Source: Rattus norvegicus
Taxonomy: Eukaryota; Chordata; Mammalia; Rodentia; Muridae
Direction: 5' to 3'
Length of the DNA stretch: 64,000 nt
Assembly (NCBI RefSeq): GCF_036323735.1
Contig: NC_086029.1
Coordinates: 50,587,357-50,651,356 of the forward strand
Numbering within the stretch: position 1 is the stretch's first letter; each line of letters opens with the position of its first letter. Under the pieces are notes generated by a model, which worked only from the letters and a program-made list of their open reading frames with translations, was not told the origin of the DNA and searched no databases. This document shows, in pieces, positions 1 to 12,900 of this stretch. A program made the translations under genes and the position numbers.

Positions 1-56
1 AGGAGAGAGGACAAAACTCCAGGGCAGGAACTAAAGGAATGAAGATAATTGTGGCT

Positions 57-228
57 GACACCACCTGCCCTCAACTGAAATAAGGACGGTGCTAAACTCA
101 GTAATAAGGGACGCAAGTGGAATCTTTCAGAAACCAGGGGAAGACACCACCTGCCCTCAACTGAAATAAGGACGGTGCTAAACTCAGTAAGAAGGGACGC
201 AAGTGGAATCTTTCAGAAACCAGGGGAA
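57..228. repeat. Two tandem copies of an 86-bp unit
   Basis: Copy 1 is 57-142 and copy 2 is 143-228, both beginning GACACCACCTGCC. They differ at one base (T105 versus G191). Such near identity indicates a recent local duplication. Confidence 0.95.
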
Positions 229-580
229 GACAAGGCCCATGTGATGTAGCTGTTATGACAGAAACCCTGAAGACTACTCCTGGAGGAAAATATCCCACCC
301 ACCAGCAAAGACAGATTATCTGAACATGTATCCCAGCCTGAGCTATGGAGAAATCCAAATACCCTTGAGATGCATTGTGCCAAGCCTCTGTGTTCTTGCA
401 TCTTGCCATCTTAAACCCTTCTACCTCTGTGACCCAGAACCCATGAACCCTGAAAAGAGCATAAAACCAATCACAGTTTAACAGCCCAGCTGTGGATCTC
501 ACAAATAAAAAAAAAAAATCCTTCCCAGGCCTAAAAGATTCCCACAGATATAACAATATTGAGAATGTGCTCACAGTTCA
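229..580 (+). mobile_element. Possible LTR-like remnant
   Basis: The stretch has a TATA-like CATAAAACC at about 461 and an AATAAA at about 505, 40-50 bp apart, with C/T-rich sequence before, an arrangement seen in retroviral-type LTRs. No partner LTR, primer-binding site or coding remnant was found, so the class is a guess. Confidence 0.25.
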
Positions 581-1022
581 TAAAGGTAAGAAAGGCAGAA
601 AAGCAATCTACCAGCAGACCCAACAAACCCAAACATTAATTCCCTGAGAACCTTAGGTAATAGTGCAGGCAGGTGATGGCTTTAGGGAAGTGAATACCTG
701 TTCAAATTATTACAAACAAAGAACAGAAGGAAATGAGCTCCAGACAGCTCTGTAAAAGCAAGACAGGTTTGGAGAGAATGGATAAGGTTTGAAAAGGAGA
801 AATAAAGCTAGTGAAATAAAAACCTCAGCACCTATGTTAATGGCAGAATGAATGCAGCCTCATTTACAGTAGGGCCAGGGCAGCTCAGCAGCCAGAATGT
901 TCAGTGCCTGTTGAGACAGAGACCGAAGGTTGGAACACAAGGGGCCAGAGAGGGGGACTAAGAACAGCAAGTCCAGATTCAAGGGAGTTCTTGGGTGAAA
1001 ATCATTTTTCTTAGAGTGTTGA

Positions 1023-1162
1023 AGGTGATGATCTCTTTTTTTTTTTTTTTTTTTTTTTTGGTTCTTTTTTTCAGAGCTGGGGACCGAACCCAGGGCCTTG
1101 CGCTTGCTAGGCAAGTGCTCTACCACTGAGCTAAATCCCCAACCCCGAGGTGATGATCTCTT
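1023..1162 (-). mobile_element. ID element SINE (minus) with 15-bp target-site duplication
   Basis: The element body is 1038-1147: poly(T) start, then the reverse complement of the tRNA-derived ID consensus (GGGGATTTAGCTCAGTGGTA). It is flanked by identical AGGTGATGATCTCTT at 1023-1037 and 1148-1162. The perfect duplication means a young insertion. Abundant young ID copies are a rat feature. Confidence 0.95.
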
Positions 1163-1454
1163 ATTCCTGGCTTCGATGTTGCTCTGGAAGACAGATCCAT
1201 TGGATTCCTGTGCTAACGCCCTCCCAGCCCCTCCTGGAAGCTTCAGCAGCAGCAGCATCCCTCCAAGGCAATGCGTTCAGAGTGTGTTCTCACTTGCTCT
1301 GACCTTCAGCTTGGGGAGCAGTCTCTTCTTTCTGTAACCCCCATGTTGCAGATATTTTGCGTTCTAACATAACTCATTTTCTTCATCTTCCCTCTCCCAA
1401 ATTCTACTTTTTTGCTTATATTTTCTTTCTGTGACAATTTCTTCTTTAAAAAAC

Positions 1455-1500
1455 ATCTACTATCATTATCATCATCATCATCATTAATTATTATTATTGA
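1455..1500. repeat. (ATC)n/(ATT)n simple repeat
   Basis: A run of ATC units passes into ATT units (TCATCATCATCATCATTAAT and onward). Confidence 0.9.
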
Positions 1501-2663
1501 TGGGATAGATCATAACCTGCAATTATGAACTAAAATAAATTCTTTCCCCCAAATTTATAATTGCTTTGTCTGGCTACTTTGCCATAGCAAATGGGAAGGA
1601 ATCCACCACGCTGTGAAGCCTCCTTCGACCGCCATCAGTGAAGGCACCTTCCATCTCTTGCCCAGATGCAGCTCTCTTCCTCCCTCCCATCTCCATTCTC
1701 ACAGTCCGCTTCTTTTGCCTGTGACGCCTCCATCCGCCTTCCCCATCTTTTTAGAACGACCACCTCAAGCTAGCTTTTCAGCAAATTCTCATCTAGAGTT
1801 GGCTGGGTGGCCAAACTCCCAGAGATGCTGTGCATGGGTGTGTAGCCAGTACACAGCCACCTTGTGTTATTGATGACCCCACCACCACCATCTCCATTTC
1901 TTGTGTAATTTGTCCTTTCCTAGCAGTAAGATGGGGTCCTTGCTTGTCCCTCCCAGTGCAGAGAAGGCAGGGGTCCTTTCATAACCTCCAGGGAAGATGG
2001 GAAAAAAGGAGCGTGAGGAAGGACAACTCAGGCTGCAGCCCCTGGAGGAGGCTCACTGGACTTTTCCGCAAGGGCCACCTCCCACCAACCACACCTGTCA
2101 TACCAGCCGCACCTGCAGCCTCAGCTGCCACCTCACAGAACCTTGTTTTTCCAGTGGCCCAGCTGTTCCTGGCAGTGACTCCAGGAGGAAGAGGAGCTGA
2201 AGCTATGAAAGGAGACCATGAAGAGACCTCACTTTTCTGGGTTGCCACGGAGGAAAGGCTTGTTGATGGCTCCAAGCTCTGTTCCAAAAGGCAACACCTT
2301 CCAACATTACAATGTGAAACTGGGTTGGGGGTTCTTCTCGCTTCACCTAGAGTTGCACACTTAGGGTCAGCTCACATTGTGGGGATCTAAAGAGCTATCC
2401 CAGCAATGGGTTTACACCTTTTTATTACGTGTAAACTCGATGACAATGTGCAGAGAAAACACCCACCAGATCGCCTTCTCTGTCTCCTTTCTCCTTAACC
2501 CAGCACCGGAGGGACTTTTTGTTCAAGCTTCCTTGCTTATCGTTCAGATATCTTTCATTGATAGCAATGGCCTTTGGGCAGGGAACAATAGCTTACTGCC
2601 TTCATGGTGACCCAGGACAACCATCCAGCAAGCTCTAGAATGTTTTCACTTCCAGAACTAGTC

Positions 2664-2890
2664 TGTGTTAGTGTGTATGTGTGTGTTAGTGTGTATGTGT
2701 GTGTGGGGGGGGATGAATGAGAGTGATATATGTATATATGGTATATATGGTATAGGGTGTATGTGGTCTGTGTATATGGTGTACTGTGTGTATGGATGTA
2801 TGTGTGGTGTAGAGTTGTGATATATATATACACAGCGTCTATGTATGTTATAGGTGTGTATAGTATGTTTATGTAGTTTATGTATGGTAT
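2664..2890. repeat. Degenerate TG/TA/GTAT low-complexity tract
   Basis: An imperfect mix of TGTG, TATA and GTATGG units over about 225 bp, with no coding potential. The apparent open frames through it are artefacts of the repeat. Confidence 0.85.
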
Positions 2891-4589
2891 GTTGCATAAG
2901 ACCAGGGGCACTTCTGAAGCAGGTCTAAGAGAAGAGCTAGGCAATCCTCAGATCAGGAAATTGCTTCTGAGCAAAGGCCAGGGCTAGAAAAAGCATGGAC
3001 GAAAAGCAGGAACCTGTGAGCACCTGGCTGCATTACTCCAACCTAGAGCTAGGAGTGTTTCTTCACAGCAATAGAACATTAACTAGCACAGTTCCGGTTT
3101 ATAGCTGTTTACATAAGTAAGTTCGTGTTAGTGCCCCACGAAGGGAGGGGCCAAATGGTAGTGTTGGCTCTCAGGCCTGTATAAAGACTGACAGATAAAT
3201 GATTCTGTGAGGTGAAGGCTCTGGGCTTCTGAGCAGACTGAGTGCAGCAGGCTGAGGCAGAGAAAGTTCTCCACTGAACTAAGCAGCAGGCAACACTGAA
3301 GTTGTGGGAACCCAGATGAAAGTTCTGGTAATCGGGAACGCTGGAACTATTGGTGGATAGATTGTTGGTGAAATCCATATAGGACACAGATGGGAGTGTG
3401 CAAAGCACCCTTCCTGATCTCTTTGCTAAGACTCTAGCAGTGAGGACACTATTAACAGTGGGAACGGCACTTGGACCAGCATTTTTCAACAACATTCTCT
3501 GTCAATTTTCTTGTGGGGGGCAAAAAGAAGGCCGCCCCTGGTTGGAGGTCTGTATGGCAAGACTGTATACTGTCTCAGCCAGTCACAGCACTAAGTCCTC
3601 AAGCTGGCCAACTTAGGGAAACACTGAGCATTAAGAGATAATGGAGTTTGGCCCATTGGCTAAACAGGAATCTGACTGTGTACCAATATCAGTGAAAATA
3701 AACAGGGAGATAGAAACACAGTATTCAGTCTGTTGTGTGCTGGTCAGAGCTGGTGAGCCTAACCCATCACAAGGTGGGTCAGCCTTATGTAGGAGTGCCG
3801 CATGTACCACGGAAGCCCGGAACTGAGCACAGAAGAAAATCAGAGACGTGACAACTAAACCAGGTCTCCCGAGGTTAAGAACCACTGCTGCTGCCTTGAG
3901 GTCACCAGTAAAACTTTAAAAGGATTTATAGACGAGATAGCACGCTGCTGACGTCCTGATTCTGATGGCTGTTAAAAAAATTAAAGCCCTTGGTTTTGAG
4001 GAAATACACACTGAAGGATTGAAAAGTAACTAGGCAATCCTCAGACCAGGAAACTGCTCCTGAGCAAAGTTACTCTGAGGGGTAGTCAGAGAGGAAGGCA
4101 GACAGGTGGAGGGGTGGGCGGATGGGTAAAGAGGCTGGACCATTGGGTAGACAAGTGGGTAGTTGCAAGGTCGAGTGTGGTGGTGGAGGTGGGCTGATGG
4201 ACAGATGGATGGAAAGGTAGTGGCTAAGAAAAGGATAATCAGGAAAATGAGGGCAATTAAACTTAAATTAATGAGAAACCCAGAGTCAATGTGAAATTAT
4301 AATTGACACAATCTGGAAGTGTTTCAGATGTAAAGTTAACATGAGAATAGTAAATCATTTAAAAATGCAAACACCGCTGCTGGAAGCTCCTCCCACCAGA
4401 TATGGTGCATCCAGAAAGATCGATGCCCTGGGCCATCCTCTGCTTCCCGATCTCCCCGGGCCTGTGCTGTATCGATGCAACCTCCCCAGACCCACGGTAC
4501 TGCCCCAGACCTCTGGTTTTCAAGAAGTGAATGATCAGAGCTTATTGATAAGAAATAACAGTCTGTGGATTCCAGAAGTAGGTGAGTCC

Positions 4590-4595
4590 TTTATT
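4590..4595 (-). terminator. Candidate Ripk4 polyadenylation signal AATAAA
   Basis: TTTATT on the plus strand reads AATAAA on the coding strand, 1.16 kb past the Ripk4 stop. No earlier canonical hexamer was seen in between; only a TATAAA-type variant occurs, near 5245. Confidence 0.6.
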
Positions 4596-5068
4596 GACAT
4601 CAATCAATCGACATCTCCCATGGTCTCTGTTTTTTTTTTTACACAAGAGCGGGGAGGCAGTGAAGACGAACTGAGGCATACTAAAACATAGCCAGCTCCA
4701 CTACGTCCCGTCATGAAAAGGCATCCTGTCCACGATTCATATCAAAGTACACAGTACATTAATACCATTCTGTGCCACACGCCATGCTACAGCATGTGTC
4801 TGCACACGGGTCACTTCTACGGTGAAGTGTTCAGAACACAGAAGGTACAACAAAGGCTATCAAATCTGACTTCTCAGAGCATGACCATCTCTAAAGGCCA
4901 CCCTGAGCCACATTCATCTGTGGCTGGAACACGGCATGAGTTGCCCCAGGGCAAGTCAGCAATGCCCTTGGCACAAACCATCACTTCACCAAAAGAGCCT
5001 GAAAAAGTGAACTGTTTGACTAAACAATTTTTAGTATAAAACCCATTTACAAAGAATTTTCCTGTAAC

Positions 5069-5088
5069 ATATATATATATATATATGG
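5069..5088. repeat. (TA)n microsatellite in the Ripk4 3' UTR
   Basis: Uninterrupted alternating AT of about 18-20 bp (CATATATATATATATATATGG). Confidence 0.9.
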
Positions 5089-5758
5089 CTCTGATGTTTT
5101 AGGTGAGAACTCAGCAGGGAAAGTGGGGGAAAGAGGCGTGGTGACCTAGACATCAAAACTAAAAACAGAAACAAAAAAACAACCCAAATGAAACATTGTT
5201 TTCACGCTGGTAAGGTTGTTCAGTGTTAGGACCAGCCCTGTGGTTTTATAATCATTCCCTTTCTAGACTCCATCAATCAGATCCTCAGAGGTCTCAAGCA
5301 AAGCTATCATGTCACTCATGTATAAAGAACCCACTATGGCTTCAGAGACAGATACTCTGCCCATCGCAACGAGAAGACAAAGGACACTGCCCTTCCCACA
5401 TCTCTCCTGAAGACGCCATGCGCCAAGCAAGCAGAAGTGGCTCGCTCTGGGACAGAGGGCACATTCTTGTATAGGCTTTGTCATAAAAGGCCTGCATCAG
5501 CGGCCATTCAATACCACAGTGACATGACACCAACCTAATCCCATCTGATATCAGATACTGGCTATGCAGGTCAGCAGTTGGTGGTAGGCAGCCTCTGTCC
5601 TGACTCTGCTACTACTGCCTTGTCCATTAGCCTCTGCTTGGTCGGTGTATGGGCAGGCCACCAACAGGGTGAGCAGTGTCCCAGGACCATCCCGTCCCCA
5701 TGAGGGAACAAGGATGGACCAGAAGCCTACATGGAGCCCTGGTTCTGTGGCTGGCAAG

Positions 5759-6918
5759 CTAGGTCTTGCTGCGTCGGAGCAGTGTGGCAGTAGAGCTCTG
5801 GCCTCCTTGGAACTTGAGACTCTGCAAGTTAATGTGTGCTCCATGTTTGAGCAGTATCTCCACAGTCTGTGAATGCCTGCCCTGAGCAGCCAGGTGTAGT
5901 GCACTGAGGCCCTGCTCATCAGACAGGTCAATGAGGTCAGCACTGACCAGCTCTTCTACCACCTCTGAGTGTCCACGGGCAGCAGCCAGGTGCAGTGCTG
6001 TTTGATTCAGGGGCCCCCGAGCCAGCACGTCAGCCTTCTCCTCTATGAGCAGCTTGACAGTAGCTAGGTGTCCATTCCGGGCTGCCAGGTGCAGGGCAGT
6101 GTAGCCCTCTGAGGTCAAAGCCTCCTTGCCAGCACCACGATGCAAGAGTAGCCTGGCAGTACTAGTGTGTCCAGTCTCTGCGGCAACATGCAGAGGTGTC
6201 TGTGCCTGCAGGCTGCAGATGTTAATGTCAGAGCTCAGGTCTATGAGGATGCGAGCCACACGGTAGTGCCCCCTCTGAGCAGCCAGGTGCAGGGGTGTCC
6301 TACCATCTAGTGTCTGGGCATTCACACTCACCCCAGGCTGCTTGGCTAGCAGCTTAACAATGGGCAGGTGGCCCTGCCAGGCAGCATAGTGCAGAGGCAA
6401 CCAGGCATCCTTTCCCTGCAATCCCACGTCCACACCACGGCGGAGCAGGGTGCGAACAATGTTTTCCTGTCCATGCTGGCAGGCTACATGCATGGGCGTT
6501 CGGCCCTCGAAGTCAACCTCATTGACAGAAGCATTCTTCTCTAGTAGCAGCCTTGTGCTGGCCTCATCCCCATTTTGGGCTGCAAAGTGCAGGGCGGTCC
6601 ACTGGTCTTCATCCTTGGCATTGACGCTGGTCTTCCGGGCCAGCAGTAGCTCCACAATTCCACGCCCCCTCCTCTCCACAGCCATATGTAGCGGTGTAGA
6701 GCCCTTCTTGTTGGTCAGGTTGGGGTTGGCATTGTTAAGCAGCAGCCACTTGACACACTCCTCCTGTCCAGCCTCTACAGCCAGGTGCAGCAGGCTGGCG
6801 CTGCTGTCCAGAACCAAGTCCACGTCTTGGGGCTGTAGGATCTTCATCAGCTTGTTAGTGTCTCCTGACACGATGGCATCCACTAGCTTCTTTTTCTGGA
6901 TGTCTGTGGGGCCCAGAT
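5759..6918 (-). CDS. Ripk4: Ripk4 last coding exon 8 (residues 401-786, ankyrin repeats)
   Basis: The acceptor is CCTCTCCCTGCAG|ATCTGG; the stop is TAG at 5761-5759, after LLRRSKT. The exon encodes ten ankyrin units, recognised by LLHLA, TPLHMA, TALHFA, TPMHVA, LPLHYA, TPLHLA, TPLHVA, TALHLA, TALHLA and SALHLA. A degenerate capping unit (about 412-440) precedes them. Having all repeats in one large terminal exon is the usual RIPK4 structure. The ankyrin domain mediates protein contacts and is needed for signalling. Confidence 0.97.
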
Positions 6919-9900
6919 CTGCAGGGAGAGGAGAGACAATGTCAGAGGCCAGAGTAAGGCAAACACTATAGAATGTGGGCGTCTAAGGCTTGGGGGCTGA
7001 GGTCAGGTGGATGACACCTTAGGGACTCTGAGGAAGGACATCCAGGGTACATCTCTTATTTGCAGGTCTTTAAGCATCTACCTTGGGCAGTGTAGTTGAT
7101 GTCTCCAAAGTGTTCCTCTGTTGATTTGTAGAATAAAACTCTAGCTTTTCTATGGTTGGGAAAGCCCTCCTGCAGCATCAGCAAGACTGTTCACACTCAT
7201 TTAAAAAGAGGTGCACCAGAAAGGAAAGCCAGTCAGGAACACAACATCCCCAAAGACTTAGACCTGCAATACACTATTCCTGGCCTACAGACCTGGCTCC
7301 TGGAACTTGGAGGAGCACAGACTCAAAGTGACACCCATGTTATCACATGGGGTGTTTCTGAAATGATTCTCAAAACTAAATTTCTCAGAACGCACTGCCC
7401 AATATTCACAATGGAACTTCTACTGAACCTGAAAATCCGCTGCATTACTGGAAATCCTGACTCCCATAAATAGACTTTCCCTCTGCAGGTAGAACACTCT
7501 CTAGGCTGTTTTTACAGAGCAGTGGAGGTCTGGGTGGTACTAAGGAGGCAGACCCGGACTGGTGTTTAAATACTACATTCCTTTTTCTTTGTTGTTTTGA
7601 AACAGGGTCTCTCCATGTAGTCTTGGCTGCCCTGGAACCTGCTTTGTAGATCAGGCTGACCTCAGCTCACAGAGATCCTCCAGTTTCCGCCTCCCAAGTG
7701 CTTGGATTAAGGACATACCATGACTGGCTTAAACATTACGTTCTTATAGGATGGTAGTCATCTCTCGGACACGAGGACGAGGCATCACCAGAGAGGGCTA
7801 AGCCCGAAGAGAAGATTTTAGGACACATCTCCCCACGGCAGGCAGTGACACGGCTGCGGCTGCTGGGAACTTAGCTCTGAATGTCCTTTTTGACTTTATT
7901 GTCCACTGCTTGGCTAGAATCAAACTCGGTTCTCTCCGCCTATCTCTGCGAGGCATTTCCTTAATGTTCAAAGGTCTTTGACCCAACATTCTACTGGAAA
8001 AATCCCTGCGAACTGGTGAGGCCTCAGGTCTTTGCAAGTCATCTGCACTCTGCCTCCCTTGTGCTATAGCCCAAATGGAAATGCCCGTGCCTTACAGAGG
8101 AGCCGCGGCCCCCCAGGTGTCAACACCTCACAGTCAGTCAAGCCAGCTTGACACAAGGGTATCCATAAACACAAAAGCTTGGGGCAGGGGATATCTGGAA
8201 GTGTCTGAGTCTGAGGCAGAAGTAAAGTCCCCAGGGGTCACTAGTTTCACTGGATGGGACTTGGGCTTTCCAGGTCGCAGACTTGAGACCAACCTCTGCC
8301 CCAGGGCTGACTCGGCCTGGTGATGTGGCTTATCCTCCTCAAACATTAGACACCCAGCAGAACCACACTACTGAGGTGGGACTTTCTGGATCTGTGTTCT
8401 GAGCACAAACTATGGTGACACCAAAAGCTCATCGGAGAAAACCGAGAGAAGACAAGCTTTACCAGGGAAGAGACCCTGCACAGTAGTTGCTCAGACTCGA
8501 ATACGCAGGTGAGCCCCACACAAGCTCACCAGTGCTCACAGACACTTACCGCCCGTCGAGGCTTCCCGCTCAAATGACAGTGACAGTGATCCTCTGGAGG
8601 AAAAGGCGGAGTCCACGGAGGACACCCCCGAGAGCCTCTTGCCACTACTGGACGATGGGAGCTTGCATTCTGAGGAGCTCCGGCTGAGCTCCTCGGGGCC
8701 TTCAAGAGTCTGGGAGATCCCAGAGTCCAGCTGTGACAGCAGCTCGGAGAGACTGCAGTCATTATCGAAGGGGGGAGCAGAGGCGCGCTTGAGGCGTGAG
8801 GACTCAGGCCTGGCCTGCAAAGGCGGAGAGGGTAGTAGTAAGGACTCTGCTCCTCAAGCCTCCATGTCAGAGCACAGAGAACAAGACAGGGGGGACCAAA
8901 AACTACCGGGGCAGAGGTGGAGGTCCCATAGTTGTGCACTACCACGGACAAAGAGCATCAAGAAGCCCTGAGACTCAAGGCTGCAAAGAAACCTCACTGG
9001 ACTTCCCTGGCAGAAAGAGAGAAACAACTTTATAAACATGGAAAAGTCTAAGTACATGATGCTCCCACCCACTCGGGGGCACTGTCTAGGCCACAGGCAG
9101 TCCGGGTAAGCTGTGAGAGCACAGTGCAGGCAAGGCCAGACCTGGGGGCTACCCATGACAGGCAGCCCAACAAGAAAGGAAAATACTTAGGCTGGGGGTC
9201 TCCCTTGCTCTGACAAAGCGTCAGACTTCTCAGGAATGTCTTGGAGTTATGAGAACGAGGTCACTGCGGGGGCAGGGGTTGGGGGAGTACAGGTCTGGTT
9301 GCTTCAAGAAAAGCAGATTTCTAGTAACTGAGTCTGAGGATTGTCACTCTTTCCGAGTCCTCTTCCCTTTGGGAGCCACTGCCTTACTGTGCTTCCACTT
9401 GTGCACTAAGTCATGTCTACTTGCTGGCTACAAGCATATATCAGAGGTAGGTTCTGTCTCTTTATTGCTGTCAGGAGAACCTTTGTCCCCAATTCTCACC
9501 TGTCCCACAGCTGTTCTCCCCAGGAGAAGCTGTCCAATGTCAGAGAAACCACCACCACCTCACCACCACACCCAACCCTTACAATGGAGTTCCCTGCTTC
9601 AATCGTTACCCTAGAGGCATTCAGCTAGCACTGCCTTGGGAGCTTCTCACCGCTTCTGAGTAGCCACAGACACTCATAACACAAACCATCATGAGCAGAC
9701 TGTGCTGAGATCCTCAAGCCCCACCTAGCAGGGGCCCAGGAGGATGGGGGCCATCTGCCCTTTGTGGTTCTCTATCTATACTTATCAATCTCCAGTGTGC
9801 AGAGCAGATGGGGGACTGCCATGGGATTGCACTTCTGGGAGGAGATGGTAGTAGGATGGGCTCAGAGGGAAACGGGGAGGAATTTTCAGACAAGATGTTG

Positions 9901-12900
9901 GATAAGAAAAATCCTGCCACAACCGGAGCCCTGAAGATGCTGCCGGAGACGCTCACCTCACTCCTGGGCTCTGGAGAACTTTTCTCACCCGGCTCATGAG
10001 CCAGGTCTTTCACCTCCTCGTCAGGTTTTTCACAGAGGTCTTCGGTTTCTGAGGTAATTTCTTTGAGAGAGAAAACAAAAGGGGCTGACATTTAGATAGA
10101 ACTCCTACATAATTCTATGGGGACAGAGGCAGTGACACCCCTGTCTTGACCAGCGGAGGACCTGCCCAGTACCACTGTCAGTTTGTAGAAGACACCCCAG
10201 GCTTCACTAGAAGACAAACCCAACCACCATCCCGAGTGTCTGGTCAACCACCTGCCAGGTCTCACCAGGAGCAAACAGGTCTCTCTTAGTAGCCTGCCCG
10301 ACACAAAGGGTTAAAGCTGTCAGGGCTGGCAGGTGAGCCCTGTCTATTCATGTTGCCCCAGATCGATGTGAAGGCAACTCTATCAGGTTCACTTTTTTAC
10401 CCCAAAGGCTCATTTGCCTATGAGGACAACAGCCTAAGAGACGTGAGAGAAAACTGCAGGCCTTTAGTCTCCTCCAGCTGCCTAAAAGTACGCCATTGCA
10501 CCTGCACTTACAATCCAGGATTCTAGGCTCCCTGGAAGCCAATGCAGCCTGCTAGACTAGGTGGACACTGGGTCTGCCTGTCTCGTTCTAACTGCCCATT
10601 CCAGCCCTCAGCACTGGGCAGTAAAAGTAGGGGATGGGCCAACCTGTTAGTGGTGGGTTTGTTTCATCCCTGTCTCTGCATGCATTGTTCCCCACCTGAG
10701 CTTGACCCTCAACCCTGTCCTGGTCATCAACCCTGTGGCCTGTGACAGTGGCAAAGCCATCACATGGCGGTGATGAGACGGGAAGGGCACTCACCTTGGA
10801 AGGTGGGCCGCACCTGTGGGTCTGCATGCCAGCACCGTTGCATGAGCCCTATCAGGCTGGCACAGGCGCGCGGCCGGGGTCTGCAGATGGGTGGCAGCTC
10901 TGGGCGGTGGCCCTTCACCACTTTCATCATGATGTGTAGGATGTTCTTCTCATCTGCAGAGGAGAAACAGATGTTCAGACTTTGAGGAGCAGGAGATGGC
11001 TTCTCACTTAGATGTATGGACAAGTGCTGGAGACACGCTATGACTTGCCCATCACCTAGGATACCACCAAACCTGGTAAGTCTCCCTTTCTAAACCTGGA
11101 GTTTTCTTTAATCCATATTTTTTATAGGATATAACATTCTCTGTTTTTCTCAGTTTTACAGACTCATGGGCACAGACTTGGCCATTATAATTACCAACCC
11201 TAATTGGGAGGGGCTCAAGAGGGACTCTCAGTGGGTGACCTTTGGCTCATCTTAAACCACGAGGCCCATCAGCCACTTGTTCCCACGGGCATCTCCCCAC
11301 CCCTGCATTCCAAGCACACCCTGTGGAGCAGCAGGCACCTATTGGCAGGTATGGAAAATTGGCCCACAGTCACCATCGGCTGCCAGCGTTCCACACTGAC
11401 ACTTTGTTCACTTTCCCGTTAAGTCTTGTGCAATGCCGGTCTCTTCCGTGTATCTGCAGGTTAATTCCATGATAACCCAGCCTTCCAAACCCAGCAAGTT
11501 TTCCAAATGCAGTGAGAGTCAAGAGAACACCTACAAGATTTGTTGCTGCCAAAGCAAGCTTGATGGGGGTCTGCGTGACATCTGAGAAGTCCTGCTCTGG
11601 TCCCTCTACCTAGTAGGCAACAAAACCCGAGGGCCTTCATACGTCACACACTGGCCCAAGAGTCTCTGCTAGACATTGGACAAGTTCACGTCCGACAGGT
11701 AGGCTGTCACGCTGAAAAGAATTTGGTATGTGGACCTCCATGGTGGGGAACACAGTTAAAAGAAAAAAGCAATATGGGAAAAGACTGGAGAGATGGCCCA
11801 ATGGTTAAGAACACTGGCTACTCTCTCAAATGATCCTGGTTCAGTTTCCAACATCCACACAGCAGCTCAAAACTGCCTGTAAGTCTAACTCCAGGGAATT
11901 CAGAAGAGGGCGTTCTCTTCTCACCTCCCTGTGGAGGCCACATACAGGGCACAGGCATCACTTGGGCAAACACGAATACACATAAAATTAATATATCTTT
12001 TCAAAGAACAAACAATGGAGGACAGGAACAGAATAGAACCAAGCTTCCAACATCCCCTAAATCCTGCTATGCTTGGAGGATCTTTTCTCCACCCTTCCCC
12101 GTTTCCGTGCCTGGTTTGAGTGTGTGACTGTGCCAGCAATGGGGCCTCAACTTGAGGCTCTGACTTAATGATATCTGTCTATGGTACTGGAGACTGAACC
12201 CAGGACCTCTGATATACTGAGCATGATCTCTGTTTTCAAATATCTTTTGTCATACCCCACAGTGCAAATAGCCAGGAATGTCATAAAAGAAAAGAGACTT
12301 TTCTCTTCCCAATGTGACTAAAAACGACTGAAGTTTTATAAACCTGAGTTGCCATGGTAAAACTTCTGGAGAGGGGGCAACCACGTGAATGCTTTCACTG
12401 CTATTCACAGTGTGTTTAGAGTAGTTAATGCAGTAGATTCGGTCATGTGTGTTTTATACCATTTGTTTTTTAAAGAGAGGGAAGAAGGAAGGTGAAGGAA
12501 GGCTATCTTCTTATAAAGACTTTTAACAGCACAAAACACTAAGCAGCATCAAAGGAAAAAGTTGCATATGTTCCAATGGTCCCCCCATTGACCTGTTTGT
12601 GTGAAAGGAACACAGCAGAAGGGCCAAGCCACACCAATACGAACTGATGAATGGGAAAGAAAGTCCATGCTGGTGTTTTGTCAACCTTCTGCAAAAAGCT
12701 GGCTGTGGGCCTTCAGTGTATTCTCCAGGTGGGTGTAAGGCACCTGCCCTGAGGACAGGCCCTAAGTCTGGAAGCCCAGAGGAGCCCTGCCCGGCCAAGT
12801 AGAGGCACTGAGGGGCTGAGAAGGTCCAAGCGCATGCCCACTGGTCTTCATGCAGAGCGCTTACCTGAAAATGGCTTCTTCTGTGTAAGCACGCCCCAGA

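Larger units (their letters stand above)
580..4570. other. Non-coding flank downstream of Ripk4
   Basis: No supported gene. It holds the ID element at about 1.04-1.15 kb, the ATC/ATT and TG/TA tracts, a 40-bp direct repeat at 2937-2976 and 4030-4069, and a TGGG/GGAT-like degenerate tract at about 4085-4215. Short open frames have no recognisable product. Confidence 0.7.
4575..5758 (-). other. Ripk4: Ripk4 3' UTR (approximate)
   Basis: On the minus strand the first canonical AATAAA after the stop codon lies at 4595-4590, followed by a T/GT-rich stretch, so cleavage probably falls near 4570-4580. The UTR would be about 1.18 kb. It contains a (TA)n run at about 5069-5088. The 3' end is inferred and no transcript evidence was available. 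Confidence 0.65.

Noticed and set aside
860..1258. 132-codon minus-strand open frame
   Set aside because: Its middle is a translated ID element; no conserved protein outside it.
2555..2944. Long minus-strand open frame of Tyr/His/Thr-rich protein
   Set aside because: It is a translation of the TG/TA low-complexity tract; there is no start context, splice or family support.
6450..6971. 173-codon plus-strand open frame opposite the Ripk4 ankyrin exon
   Set aside because: Antisense shadow of the coding exon; codon constraints on the minus strand explain its length.
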